The position numbers and the translations under genes were made by a program. 64,000 nt of DNA from NCBI GenBank assembly GCA_029250885.1, contig JAQXEK010000006.1, forward strand, positions 45,413 to 109,412. Reading direction: 5' to 3'. Positions 26,884 to 35,046 of the stretch are shown piece by piece. The notes below the pieces were generated by a model. The model did not search any database, had not been told where the DNA came from, and saw only the letters and a program-made list of their open reading frames with translations. The DNA comes from Planctomycetota bacterium. GTDB taxonomy: Bacteria; Planctomycetota; UBA1135; GCA-002686595. The first letter of the stretch is position 1; each line of letters starts with the position of its first letter.

Positions 26884-28371
26884 ATGTGCGGATTCATTGG
26901 GATCTACGGGCCTGACGGCACCGATGTGGCAGCGGAGCTCTACGAGGGCTTGTTGGCGATTCAGCACCGCGGCCAGGACGCGGCCGGAATCACCACCTTC
27001 ACGGACCAGTTCCACATGAAGAAGGGGTTCGGCATGGTGCGCGACGTCTTCAACCAGAAGAACATGGCGCGCTTGCGCGGCAACCTAGGCATCGGCCACG
27101 TGCGCTACCCGACGGTGGGCACGGGTACGGGCGACGACGCCCAGCCCTTCCACCTGACCTTCCCGGTGGGCATTGCCATGGCTCACAACGGCAACGTCAC
27201 CAACTTTCAAGAGCTGAAGGAGACGCACTTTGAGAAGTCAGGCACGCGCTTGAACTCTTCCTGCGACCTCGAGGTAATCCTATTCGTATTCGCGAACGCC
27301 CTGCGTGAGCGCGTGCGCCCTGGCCACATCGTGGATATGGACGACGTCTTCCACGCCGTGTCCGAGGTCTACCGCAAGGTCCGCGGCGCCTACTCCGTGG
27401 TCGTCTCCTTGCCCGACGTGGGCTTGGTGGCCTTTCGCGATCCCTACGGTATCAAGCCCATCGTTTTTGGCGAGCGCATGACCGACAGGGGTATGAGCTA
27501 CGCCGTCACCTCCGAGAGTGTCGCCCTGGACGTGATCGGGTACAAGCGCACCATCGACGTCGGACCCGGCGAGGTTATCTTCGTGGGCCACGACCGCGAA
27601 ATCGTGCACCGTAAGCTCGTCGAGAAGCAGCACAGCCCGTGCATCTTTGAGATGGTCTACTTTGCGCGCCCCGACTCCATGATCGACGGCATCTCGGTGT
27701 ACAAGACGCGCATGCGCTCGGGCACCGCCATGGGCGAGCAGTGGCGCGAGACAGGTGCCCCCATGCCGGATGTTGTGATCCCGATCCCGGACTCATCCCG
27801 GGAGGCCGCCTTGGCCATGGCTAAGGAGCTCGGCGTTCCCTACCGCGAGGGCCTCGTTAAGAACCGCTACATCGGGCGCACCTTCATCATGCCCAACCAG
27901 GAGGATCGCCAGAACTCCGTACGCCGAAAGCTAAACACGATTCCCCTGGAGTTCGAGGGGAAGAACGTTCTGCTCGTGGACGACTCCGTGGTGCGGGGAA
28001 ATACAGCCAAGCGCATCGTGGGTATGGCCCGGGAAGCGGGCGCAAAGCAGGTCTACCTAGCCTCGTGCAGCCCCGCCCTTGTGGCGCCCTGCCCCTATGG
28101 CATCGACATGGCCACTAAGACGGAGTTCGTGGCCAGCGGACGCAGTGCCGCCCAGGTAGCGGCTGAGCTTGAGGCGGACTACATGATGTATCTTGAGCGC
28201 GAGCGCCTCAACGGGGCCGCTCGTGCGGGCAACGAAGACGTCACGAAGTTTTGCAACGCTTGCTTTACTGGCGATTACCCAACGGGCGATATTACCCCCG
28301 AGGTGCTGCAAGCCATTGGCGGCGAGCGCTCCTCGAACCAGGGCTGCTTAGAGTTCTCCTCGAAGGTCTAA
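26884..28371 (+). CDS. purF: Amidophosphoribosyltransferase (PurF)
   Basis: 495 aa. The glutaminase nucleophile is Cys2 (MCGFIGIYG), so no propeptide is processed beyond Met removal. The PRTase motif is VLLVDDSVVRGNT, and a C-terminal CNAC pair with an upstream Cys may coordinate a [4Fe-4S] cluster as in Bacillus-type PurF. It makes 5-phosphoribosylamine, the first committed step of purine synthesis. A good RBS (AGGGAAG) precedes the ATG; the glycosyltransferase follows after 25 bp. Confidence 0.95.
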   Translation: MCGFIGIYGPDGTDVAAELYEGLLAIQHRGQDAAGITTFTDQFHMKKGFGMVRDVFNQKNMARLRGNLGIGHVRYPTVGTGTGDDAQPFHLTFPVGIAMAHNGNVTNFQELKETHFEKSGTRLNSSCDLEVILFVFANALRERVRPGHIVDMDDVFHAVSEVYRKVRGAYSVVVSLPDVGLVAFRDPYGIKPIVFGERMTDRGMSYAVTSESVALDVIGYKRTIDVGPGEVIFVGHDREIVHRKLVEKQHSPCIFEMVYFARPDSMIDGISVYKTRMRSGTAMGEQWRETGAPMPDVVIPIPDSSREAALAMAKELGVPYREGLVKNRYIGRTFIMPNQEDRQNSVRRKLNTIPLEFEGKNVLLVDDSVVRGNTAKRIVGMAREAGAKQVYLASCSPALVAPCPYGIDMATKTEFVASGRSAAQVAAELEADYMMYLERERLNGAARAGNEDVTKFCNACFTGDYPTGDITPEVLQAIGGERSSNQGCLEFSSKV

Positions 28372-28396
28372 GCGCTCCGACCTCCACCCAAGCCCC

Positions 28397-29560
28397 ATGC
28401 GCATCCTGATCACCAGCCCAGTCTTTCCGCCAGATCTTGGTGGCCCGGCTGTGTACGTCCCCAGTGCTGCAAAGTTCTTCGTGGATGCGGGACACGAGGT
28501 CGAGGTGCTCGCTTTTTGCTCCGAGCCCAAGGTCTCGGGTTTTCCGTTTAAGGTCACGACAATCAGCCGGGGGAACCTGCTGTGGCGATACGTCAAGGCT
28601 TTCTGGTTCGTCTTCCGCGAGGCTCGCAAGGTGGACGTGGTCTATGTGCAGGAACACATTGCGCTCTTCCATGTACTTGGCGCTCGCCTAGCCCGCAAGC
28701 CCGTGGTGATCCGAATCATGGTGGATGGCGCCTGGGAAATCAGCCATCGATTTGGCCTGATCGGCGACGACAGCATCAACACGTTTGAGACCAAGGACTA
28801 TGGGTTTAAGGTCAAGCTGATTCGCGCCGTGCAGCTGTTCTGGTGGAAGCGGGTCTACCGCATCATAGCCTGCTCGGACTTCCTGCGCTGGATCCCGATC
28901 AAGCGCTATGGCATCTCCGAAGAGAAGTGTCTCCGGGTCCACAACGCCTACAACGGTCCAAGCGTCGAGGACGTCACCGAGACCCAATCTGAGGCCCGAA
29001 CCGAGCTTGGCCTAGAAGCGGACAAGCGCTATGTCCTCACGATCTGCCGCTTGGTAGTTTGGAAGGGCGTCGACTTCATTCAGCGGGCACTGGTGGACCT
29101 GCCGAAGGACGTGCACCTCCTCGTCGCCGGTGATGGTGAACTCCAAGAGCAATGGACCGCGCTCTCCACAGAGCTCGGCATCGAGGACCGCGTGACCTTC
29201 CTGGGCAATGTGCCCCACGCGCGCATCCCCCTTTATATACGTGCCGCCAGCCTGTTCGTACTGAACAGCGAGTACGAGGGCTTGTCCCACACCCTGCTCG
29301 AGGTGGCCTCCTTAGGCACGCCGATTGTCTGTACCGGTGTTTGTGGCAACCCCGAGGTCGTTGAACACGAGGTCAACGGGCTCTTGGTCCAGCCCAAGAG
29401 CCCCGAGGAGCTCGGTCCTGCCATGATGCGGGTGCTCGACGATCCGGCCCTAGCGCAGCGCTTCGTTGAGGCTGGTTTGATAAAAATGAAGGGCTTCCGG
29501 CGCGACACGACCTTTCCCCAGGTGCTGGAAATACTAGACTCGGCAGTCAGGAACGGCTAA
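28397..29560 (+). CDS. Glycosyltransferase family 4
   Basis: 387 aa GT-B fold. The N-terminal half begins 'ILITSPVFPPDLGGPAVYVP', and the C-terminal half has 'ICRLVVWKGVDFIQRAL', 'LLVAGDGELQEQW' and the nucleotide-sugar EX7E segment (SEYEGLSHTLLEVASLGTP). It would add a sugar to a surface glycan or lipid; donor and acceptor are unknown. It follows purF closely but shares no pathway with it. Confidence 0.87.
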   Translation: MRILITSPVFPPDLGGPAVYVPSAAKFFVDAGHEVEVLAFCSEPKVSGFPFKVTTISRGNLLWRYVKAFWFVFREARKVDVVYVQEHIALFHVLGARLARKPVVIRIMVDGAWEISHRFGLIGDDSINTFETKDYGFKVKLIRAVQLFWWKRVYRIIACSDFLRWIPIKRYGISEEKCLRVHNAYNGPSVEDVTETQSEARTELGLEADKRYVLTICRLVVWKGVDFIQRALVDLPKDVHLLVAGDGELQEQWTALSTELGIEDRVTFLGNVPHARIPLYIRAASLFVLNSEYEGLSHTLLEVASLGTPIVCTGVCGNPEVVEHEVNGLLVQPKSPEELGPAMMRVLDDPALAQRFVEAGLIKMKGFRRDTTFPQVLEILDSAVRNG

Positions 29561-29610
29561 CGGGTCTGCTTCCCAGTGCGAGTTGGGGTAGCGAGCTCAA
29601 CGGGGCAAAG

Positions 29611-29687
29611 TGGTGCGCCCGACAGGATTCGAACCTGTGACCTCCTGCTCCGGAGGCAGGCGCTCTATCCAGCTGAGCTACGGGCGC
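29611..29687 (-). tRNA. tRNA-Arg (anticodon CCG), CCA encoded
   Basis: The minus strand folds as a 77-nt cloverleaf: acceptor stem GCGCCCG/CGGGCGC, a D-arm with AGCTGGATA loop, anticodon stem CCTGC/GCAGG with loop CTCCGGA (anticodon CCG, reading CGG Arg), a 5-nt variable loop and a T-arm with TTCGAAT. The 3' CCA is encoded. All stems pair perfectly. Confidence 0.97.
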
Positions 29688-29994
29688 GTTGAGGGGGCGT
29701 AGTGTGGGGTTCAAGCCTGGATCTGGCAAGGCTTAGGGCGAGAACCCGTGACCCTGAGAACTCGCGTTTTGGACTCACTCGGGTTAAATGCGCCATAACC
29801 CTTCGCCCGCATATGGGTTAGAGGATAGTGGGGCACCTCTTTGCCCCCCCTTAGGGCCAGTAGTGGGGGGGGTGCGAGAGCAACGGAATTCCCCTCTTGA
29901 CCAAAATCCCGAGTTACCCTTATCCTCCAGCGCAGTAATAGAAGGGCAAGACGTTTAGTCCGAGCGTTCTCTTGCTTCCTCCTCATAAAAGCTT
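29688..29994. other. Intergenic region with G/C tracts and short inverted repeats
   Basis: About 300 bp. GGGTTA (29781-29786) and TAACCC (29796-29801) form an inverted repeat, with another GGGTTA at 29815-29820. A run of C (29844-29850) can pair with a run of G (29865-29872), flanked by GCACC/GGTGC. No ORF is supported. The right part holds a candidate promoter for the TSP3 gene. Confidence 0.5.
29897..29925 (+). promoter_or_regulatory. Candidate sigma-70-like promoter of the TSP3 gene
   Basis: TTGACC (29897-29902) and TTATCC (29920-29925) are separated by 17 bp, close to a -35/-10 pair, about 70 bp before the ATG. The -10 is a poor match, so this is tentative. Confidence 0.3.
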
Positions 29995-30906
29995 ATGCGT
30001 GAACCAAAAATCCAAGGTGACTGGAAGTCACTGTTGATTCCTTCAATGGCCCTAGCGATTGGTGGATTCGTTTTTGGTCACACACTCGGCGAAAGCCAAG
30101 AGCTATCTGCGGCAACTTACATCTACATTGACATGGATGGCGATGGGTTGGCCGACTACCAAGAGTCCATCTTGGGCACCGACCCCTTCGATGTAGACAC
30201 CGACAGGGACGGCTTTTCTGACATCGAGGAGCTCGCGCGCGGAACAAACCCGCTTGCAACTCTCGACCTGCCAGGCCCCATCTCCGAGGCTTCTTTGGCG
30301 TCGACGGGCCGCTCTGAAGATGGTGTATTCCGGGCAGTCAACAGCTTCTACGTGCCAGCGGGCGAGTTGCCTGGATCTTCTGTCTCCTTTGGAGTCTTGA
30401 TTAACGGCCAAACCGCACTGCTCGATCCGCTCCTGTTCTTCACGGGGGCGATCCTGAGCGTCCAGCCGGCGGCCAATGGCCTCGACTCCATCTATACTTT
30501 GGAGACCCCGATACCTGAGTCTCTAATCTTGGCCCTCGGCAACGCAAGCCTCTTCACTACGTTCACTCCCGCAAACGGGACTAGCGTCGCAAAGGCAACG
30601 GCCCTCAACCTGACAGGAATCAATGGTGTCGTCTGCCAAGTGAAGGACGTAGCCTCAAGTACTGGGCTCTCCACCCAATTCTTGCCCCTCAGCGATGGAC
30701 CTGACATCCCGATCACCTGGACCCCCGCGAAGATTTGCACCCAAGATCTCCATACGGTGGGCGTGGTTGGGGCGGTCCTGCAGCAGCAAATCGACTCCGC
30801 AGAATGCACCGTGATGGGGCAAGACTCATACTGTCCGCCGGACTGTTCAAGCTTGGCGGGTACGATTGTCAATGTGATTGACCCCCTAGCGCTGATCGGA
30901 AATTGA
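29995..30906 (+). CDS. Secreted/anchored protein with TSP3-type calcium-binding repeats
   Basis: 303 aa. A hydrophobic segment (about 13-30) may be a signal or anchor. Two calcium-binding loops follow: DMDGDGLADYQE (46-57) and DTDRDGFSDIEE (68-79), each followed by a GTDPFD/GTNP turn, as in thrombospondin type 3 repeats. The rest is beta-rich with six cysteines near the C-terminus, suggesting an extracellular disulfide-bonded domain. The ligand is unknown. A rho-independent terminator follows, so it is probably monocistronic. Confidence 0.8.
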   Translation: MREPKIQGDWKSLLIPSMALAIGGFVFGHTLGESQELSAATYIYIDMDGDGLADYQESILGTDPFDVDTDRDGFSDIEELARGTNPLATLDLPGPISEASLASTGRSEDGVFRAVNSFYVPAGELPGSSVSFGVLINGQTALLDPLLFFTGAILSVQPAANGLDSIYTLETPIPESLILALGNASLFTTFTPANGTSVAKATALNLTGINGVVCQVKDVASSTGLSTQFLPLSDGPDIPITWTPAKICTQDLHTVGVVGAVLQQQIDSAECTVMGQDSYCPPDCSSLAGTIVNVIDPLALIGN

Positions 30907-30945
30907 TCCGATCTACCCCCAATGTGCGGGTTGTTTCCCAAAGTT

Positions 30946-30967
30946 CGGCCCCATCGGGGCCGTTTTT
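30946..30967 (+). terminator. Rho-independent terminator after the TSP3 gene
   Basis: A 7-bp GC stem (CGGCCCC / GGGGCCG) with a 3-nt loop is followed directly by a T run. It sits 40 bp after the stop codon and separates this gene from the sigma operon. Confidence 0.85.
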
Positions 30968-31007
30968 GGTTTTGAAGCTAATAAGGGACATTGTTCCTGA
31001 GTCGTTT

Positions 31008-31033
31008 GGAACCCTTTCCTAGATAGCACCGTC
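31008..31033 (+). promoter_or_regulatory. Candidate ECF-sigma promoter before the sigma gene (autoregulation)
   Basis: GGAACC (31008-31013) and CGTC (31030-31033) are separated by 16 bp, matching the usual ECF -35 (GGAAC) and -10 (CGTC) pair. The predicted transcription start would lie close to the ATG at 31046, giving a very short or absent leader. This fits autoregulation of the downstream sigma gene. Confidence 0.5.
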
Positions 31034-31045
31034 GTATTCGGGCAT

Positions 31046-31663
31046 ATGGCTGCACCCAAGTTAGATCCGGACGCCTCCCTTGTGGAGGCCTGCCAAGCCC
31101 AGACCGTTTCTGGGCTTGAGGGTCCGTTCCGCACCCTCTACAACCAGTACAAGGATCGCGTCTACAACGTCTGCTATCGGGTGACCGGCAACGCTACGGA
31201 TGCTCTCGACGCCTCCCAGGAGACCTTTGGGATCCTCTTCCGTAAGATCGGCGGCTTCCGGTTTCAGTCCCGATTCTCGAGCTGGGTCTATCGCATTGCG
31301 ATTAACGCAAGCATCGACCTCAAGCGCCGCCAGAACCCAAGGCGCCTTGCCTCCCTCGAGGCCATCACTTCCTCCGAAGAAGGTGAAGGTACCCGATTTG
31401 ATCTAGAGGATCCGACTGCGGACCTCCCTGCGGAGGTGGCATCTCGTCGCGAGCTGGAGTCCGAAGTTCAGCGCGCCATTAGCCGTCTCTCACCCAAGCT
31501 GCGCTCGATCACCGTGCTTCGCTATATCGAGAGCCTGAGCTACGACGAGATCGCCGAATCCCTTGACATCTCCCTCGGAACGGTCAAGTCTCGGCTCTCC
31601 CGGGCCCACGCCGCCATGGATCGCGAGCTCACACCGGTCCTTCACAAACATTACCTGGGCTAG
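31046..31663 (+). CDS. ECF-type RNA polymerase sigma factor (module 2)
   Basis: 205 aa. Region 2 is 'YNQYKDRVYNVCYRVTGN...ALDASQETFGILFRKI...FSSWVYRIAINASID' and region 4 is 'LSPKLRSITVLRYIESLSYDEIAESLDISLGTVKSRLSRA'. It is followed by a zinc-finger anti-sigma-like gene (18-bp gap) and an RseB-like lipoprotein gene, the same order as rpoE-rseA-rseB, so an envelope-stress role is likely. An ECF-like promoter precedes it. Confidence 0.92.
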   Translation: MAAPKLDPDASLVEACQAQTVSGLEGPFRTLYNQYKDRVYNVCYRVTGNATDALDASQETFGILFRKIGGFRFQSRFSSWVYRIAINASIDLKRRQNPRRLASLEAITSSEEGEGTRFDLEDPTADLPAEVASRRELESEVQRAISRLSPKLRSITVLRYIESLSYDEIAESLDISLGTVKSRLSRAHAAMDRELTPVLHKHYLG

Positions 31664-31681
31664 CCCTCTTAGCTTACAGCC

Positions 31682-32461
31682 ATGACCTCCTCCACCCCCA
31701 ACCAATGCGAGACCTACCGCGAGGCACTGCTCGCCGGTTTGCGCGATCCAGACGCCCATGGCGAGCTGGTGGATGGGCACGTGGCGACATGCTTGGACTG
31801 CGAGGCCTGGACCCCTGATGCTGTGCTTATAGCCGGCTTCCTTGGCTCCATGGACCGCGTCTTTGCCCCAGCGGACCTCGAGGTGCGCCTGCGCCAGGAG
31901 ATGGAGCTCGGCGCCGGGGAGTTCACGGGTGCTCTTCGCGGCCTCCAACACGTGGCTGCCCCGGCCGCCCTGGACGAGCTTGTGGACAGCCAGCTTAAGG
32001 AGCTTGCCCTAGAGGACGGTGCGCCCGCCTGGACCCGCCTCATTGAGCAGCTGCCCCGGGCCCATGCCCCGGGCGTGCTCGAGCGCTTGGTCTCCGAAGA
32101 GCTCGCGGACAGTGAGAAGGCCATCACAAAGCGCTTCGTAGGTGGACTTCCCCGTCAGGGTTGTCCCAAGACCCTGGACGGACGCCTGCGCGGGGAGCTG
32201 GGCTCGGCCCGCAAGCCGCGCCTGCTCTCGGCCAAGACGATAAAGTGGGGCTCGGCCGCTGCTGCGGCTCTGTTGGTCTGGATCGCCATGCCCAACTTTA
32301 GCGCGGTTGCGAGGACCCCACAGCTGCGCTTCCAGGTTGTCGAGGTTTCTGACCTCAATGAGCTCAGCCCCTTCGCCCAGACCATGGCCGCTAACTTCAT
32401 GGGGCTGACCCCTAGCGGTGTGAAGCGAGACGAGCCTACGACCGATGGAGGTGGGCTGTGA
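31682..32461 (+). CDS. Zinc-binding anti-sigma-factor-like membrane protein with internal repeats (module 2)
   Basis: 259 aa. It has the ZAS motif HxxxCxxC (H33, C37, C40) near the N-terminus and a membrane helix at about 189-206, followed by a short periplasmic tail. Between them are four repeats of about 24 residues (about 53-76, 86-109, 120-143, 152-175) of the type LPxxxxPxxLxxxLxxEL, matching those in the module 1 anti-sigma protein. It would hold the adjacent sigma factor at the inner membrane until released. Its stop overlaps the GTG start of the RseB-like gene. Confidence 0.82.
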   Translation: MTSSTPNQCETYREALLAGLRDPDAHGELVDGHVATCLDCEAWTPDAVLIAGFLGSMDRVFAPADLEVRLRQEMELGAGEFTGALRGLQHVAAPAALDELVDSQLKELALEDGAPAWTRLIEQLPRAHAPGVLERLVSEELADSEKAITKRFVGGLPRQGCPKTLDGRLRGELGSARKPRLLSAKTIKWGSAAAAALLVWIAMPNFSAVARTPQLRFQVVEVSDLNELSPFAQTMAANFMGLTPSGVKRDEPTTDGGGL

Positions 32462-33465
32462 AGTTCGGCTTCCGTCAACTTGCTGGTTACGGCCTGATCA
32501 CAGCGCTTGCCTTCATGGGGAGCTGCGGTGAGCGGAGTGTTTACGCCAACTCTGAAGTGGCTGACCTGCTCAATCAAGTGCAAAACGCCCCGTCCCTGAC
32601 GGTCCACAGTGGCGTGCGCAAGGTCGACTCCTTCTACAACTTGAGCGGCAAAGACGAGACGGTCTCTTACCGCGAAGAGGTCATCACCGACGGCGAAGGT
32701 CACTTCACAATCAACCCCATTGAGGTTTTGTCGGGCGCCAGTGTGGACAACGAGACCTTCCGATTCTTGCTGAAGTCTAGGGAGGGCTTCAACTGGCGCT
32801 ATCGGGACTTCCTGGTACGCGACCTACCGACCTTCCTCGACAACTACAAGTTGCGCTCCTGGGGGCGGTCGGTGCTTGTTGCTGGGCGCGATTGCTATGA
32901 ACTGGATGTGATCCGCAAGGATGGCAGCTCCCGTTGGGAAGTCGCCATGGATGCTGCCACGGGCATCGTCTTGAGCTACTACGAGTACGATGGCCAAGAT
33001 CGCCTCTACTCTTCCATGGTCTATGAGTCCGTAGACTTCGACCCAGACTTGACCGGTGTGACCTTTCATCAGGCTAACAACATCGAGTTGGACCTGAAGG
33101 GCGCCCAAGATCCGGTTTCTATACTTGGATTTGACCCCCTCCTTCCCAAGCTGCTGCCCGACAGCGCATTCCGCTTTGTCAGTGCCACTGCACTGGACAA
33201 TGGCAATGGCGGAGCATGGGCCAAGCTTGAGTACACCGACGGTGTCCAGACGATCCTGTACTTGGATTGCGGTCTTGCGTTGCCTCAACTTAGCGTACCC
33301 GCCGGTGTCTTTGCCCCTGCGCAGAACATGGAAGAGAAGCTGCAGTTGTTCCGCGCCGGCCCCGTGACCGTGCTTCAGGGGTCGATCTTTGGGCATGAGA
33401 TCATTGCCGTGGGCAAGGTTCCCCAGCTTGATCTCCAGCTGCTGGTCGAGTCAGCGATCCAGTAA
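32458..33465 (+). CDS. RseB/MucB-like periplasmic lipoprotein regulator
   Basis: 335 aa from a GTG overlapping the previous stop (GTGA). A lipoprotein-like signal ends at C23 (FMGSC). The N-terminal domain has LolA/RseB-like beta-sheet features ('SVLVAGRDCYELDVIRKDGSSRWEVAMDAATGIVLSYYEYD'), and a C-terminal domain with 'FRAGPVTVLQGSIFGHEIIAVGKVP' resembles the MucB/RseB C-terminal part. RseB binds lipids or LPS and protects the anti-sigma from proteolysis, so here it would sense outer-membrane stress. Confidence 0.78.
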   Translation: MKFGFRQLAGYGLITALAFMGSCGERSVYANSEVADLLNQVQNAPSLTVHSGVRKVDSFYNLSGKDETVSYREEVITDGEGHFTINPIEVLSGASVDNETFRFLLKSREGFNWRYRDFLVRDLPTFLDNYKLRSWGRSVLVAGRDCYELDVIRKDGSSRWEVAMDAATGIVLSYYEYDGQDRLYSSMVYESVDFDPDLTGVTFHQANNIELDLKGAQDPVSILGFDPLLPKLLPDSAFRFVSATALDNGNGGAWAKLEYTDGVQTILYLDCGLALPQLSVPAGVFAPAQNMEEKLQLFRAGPVTVLQGSIFGHEIIAVGKVPQLDLQLLVESAIQ

Positions 33466-33671
33466 GGCTAGACCCGTCTAGAGCCGCATTTAAGGCCGGT
33501 GGGTTTTGTGTAAACGTTTGCCTGGGGACTTGAGGCCAAAAGCCCGAAAGTACGACATCGGCTCCATTCTGGGGTACTCTTGTTTGGCCTTAGGGAAGCC
33601 CCACTTCCCCGCCTCTCGCTCGGCTCGCCATCGAGACCGCCCCGCCTCCCCAAGAATAAACGTTTTCGCCC

Positions 33672-34151
33672 ATGACCTCTAATTTCGACGATTCCGCAAA
33701 CTCGAACGAAGATGCGAACAGCATCGACTCTCCCGAGTACCGCGAGAAGGTCATGCGCAGGCTTAACTGCTTGATCGCTGTCCTTGACGTCGCCTGCACG
33801 AAGGTTCGCCGCTCCCTTGCAGGCGACTCTCCTGACATCGAACGCCTCACACGCATCCAGGACAACCTGACTCGTACCCTCAAGGTGTGCCGCAAGGCCA
33901 AGCTTGCCCTCGAGCGCGGCAAGGCCCTGCCCGAAGATCTGCCCGCCAGCCTAAAGAATGTCAGCGGAGATATGCGCAACAAGCAGAAGGCTCAGTCCGC
34001 CAAAGGAGAAACCCCATTACCCACCGGCGCGTTAATCGAGATGACCTCGAACCTGGAAGCCGAGAAGTTCAAGAATCTGGGCCCGATTGACCAGCAGGAG
34101 GTCTCCTCGGTGGACTTTGAGCTGCTCACCGCTCAGCTGCAAGGCAAGTAG
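33672..34151 (+). CDS. Small soluble helical hypothetical protein
   Basis: 159 aa, no signal or membrane segment. An acidic, Asn/Asp-rich N-terminus precedes a helical middle ('IERLTRIQDNLTRTLKVCRKAKLALERGK', about 55-85) that could form a short coiled coil. No family recognised. It follows the RseB-like gene by 206 bp and ends at a strong hairpin. Confidence 0.65.
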   Translation: MTSNFDDSANSNEDANSIDSPEYREKVMRRLNCLIAVLDVACTKVRRSLAGDSPDIERLTRIQDNLTRTLKVCRKAKLALERGKALPEDLPASLKNVSGDMRNKQKAQSAKGETPLPTGALIEMTSNLEAEKFKNLGPIDQQEVSSVDFELLTAQLQGK

Positions 34152-34176
34152 TCCAACCTAGATCGATCGAATGCAA

Positions 34177-34215
34177 AAGACGGGCGAGCACTTGTAGTGC
34201 TCGCCCGTCTTGCTT
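34177..34215. terminator. Long bidirectional hairpin terminator
   Basis: A perfect stem of about 15 bp (AAGACGGGCGAGCAC, 34177-34191, with its complement at 34197-34211) and a 5-nt loop. T-rich sequence lies on its right side in the plus sense, and A-rich sequence (T-rich in the minus sense) on the left. It lies between the convergent 159-aa gene and nadE and probably stops transcription from both sides. Confidence 0.85.
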
Positions 34216-34220
34216 TGTGA

Positions 34221-35042
34221 CTAGGCCAGCCAGTCTCGCAGGTAGCGAAAGTCCTGATTGATCGTGCGGTGGGAGAGCTTGGCAATGGGCGGCAGGCAGC
34301 GTTTGTACTGGTTCCGGATAATGCGCTTGGCGACCATGCGCACGAACTCAGGTTCGAAACCAGCCTCGATCAGCTGGGCCTCGTTGTATCGCTGGTCGAC
34401 CATGGGGTAGAGCAGCTTGTCGGCTTCGGCGTAGGAGAAGCCGAGCTCGTCCTCATCGGTCTGTCCTTCGAACAGGTCGGCAGAGGGTGCCTTGTGGATG
34501 ACCTCATCTGGAAGCTCTAGGTATTCAGCGAGCTGGAAGACCTGGTGCTTGTAGAGATCGCCGAGTGGATTGACGGCGCAGGCGGAGTCGCCAAATAGGG
34601 TCGAGTAGCCCAGCAGCATTTCGGTCTTATTACTAGTGCCAATGACTAGGCCGCGCCACTCTTCCGAGAGGTCGTAGAGGACGATCATGCGCGCCCGTGC
34701 CATGGCGTTGCCTCTGCGCATGTTGGCGGGGATTGATTCCTGGTCGAGGTAGCCGTCAACCATGGCGCTGATGTCAACCTTACGCACGGGCATGTCGAGG
34801 GCGTCGGCCACTAGGCGCGCGTGGGCTTCGCTCTCGGGGTTTGACGTGCGGTAGGGCATCATGATGCCCTGGACTTCCTCGGGGCCAAAGGCGCGCACGG
34901 CCAGGGCGGCAGAGACGGCCGAGTCGATCCCGCCGGACAGACCGAGGATCGCCCGGGAGAAGCCTGCGGAGCCAAGCTCTTCCCGCAGGAAGCGCACAAG
35001 GATGTCGGTGGCCAGGCGCGGGTTGATGTCGAGCGGGTTCAT
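34221..35042 (-). CDS. nadE: NH3-dependent NAD synthetase domain protein (NadE)
   Basis: 273 aa, the length of ammonia-type NadE. The ATP pyrophosphatase loop is LSGGIDSA (35-42), followed by 'VIGTSNKTEMLLGYSTLFGDSACAVNPLGDLYKHQVF' and 'PSADLFEGQTDEDELGFSYAE'. It amidates nicotinate adenine dinucleotide in the last step of NAD synthesis. I start at the ATG at 35042, 4 bp after the amidase stop; the earlier ATG at 35105 would overlap the amidase gene by about 60 bp. Paired with the separate amidase it would form a two-chain glutamine-dependent enzyme. Confidence 0.92.
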   Translation of the reverse strand: MNPLDINPRLATDILVRFLREELGSAGFSRAILGLSGGIDSAVSAALAVRAFGPEEVQGIMMPYRTSNPESEAHARLVADALDMPVRKVDISAMVDGYLDQESIPANMRRGNAMARARMIVLYDLSEEWRGLVIGTSNKTEMLLGYSTLFGDSACAVNPLGDLYKHQVFQLAEYLELPDEVIHKAPSADLFEGQTDEDELGFSYAEADKLLYPMVDQRYNEAQLIEAGFEPEFVRMVAKRIIRNQYKRCLPPIAKLSHRTINQDFRYLRDWLA

Positions 35043-35046
35043 CGGC

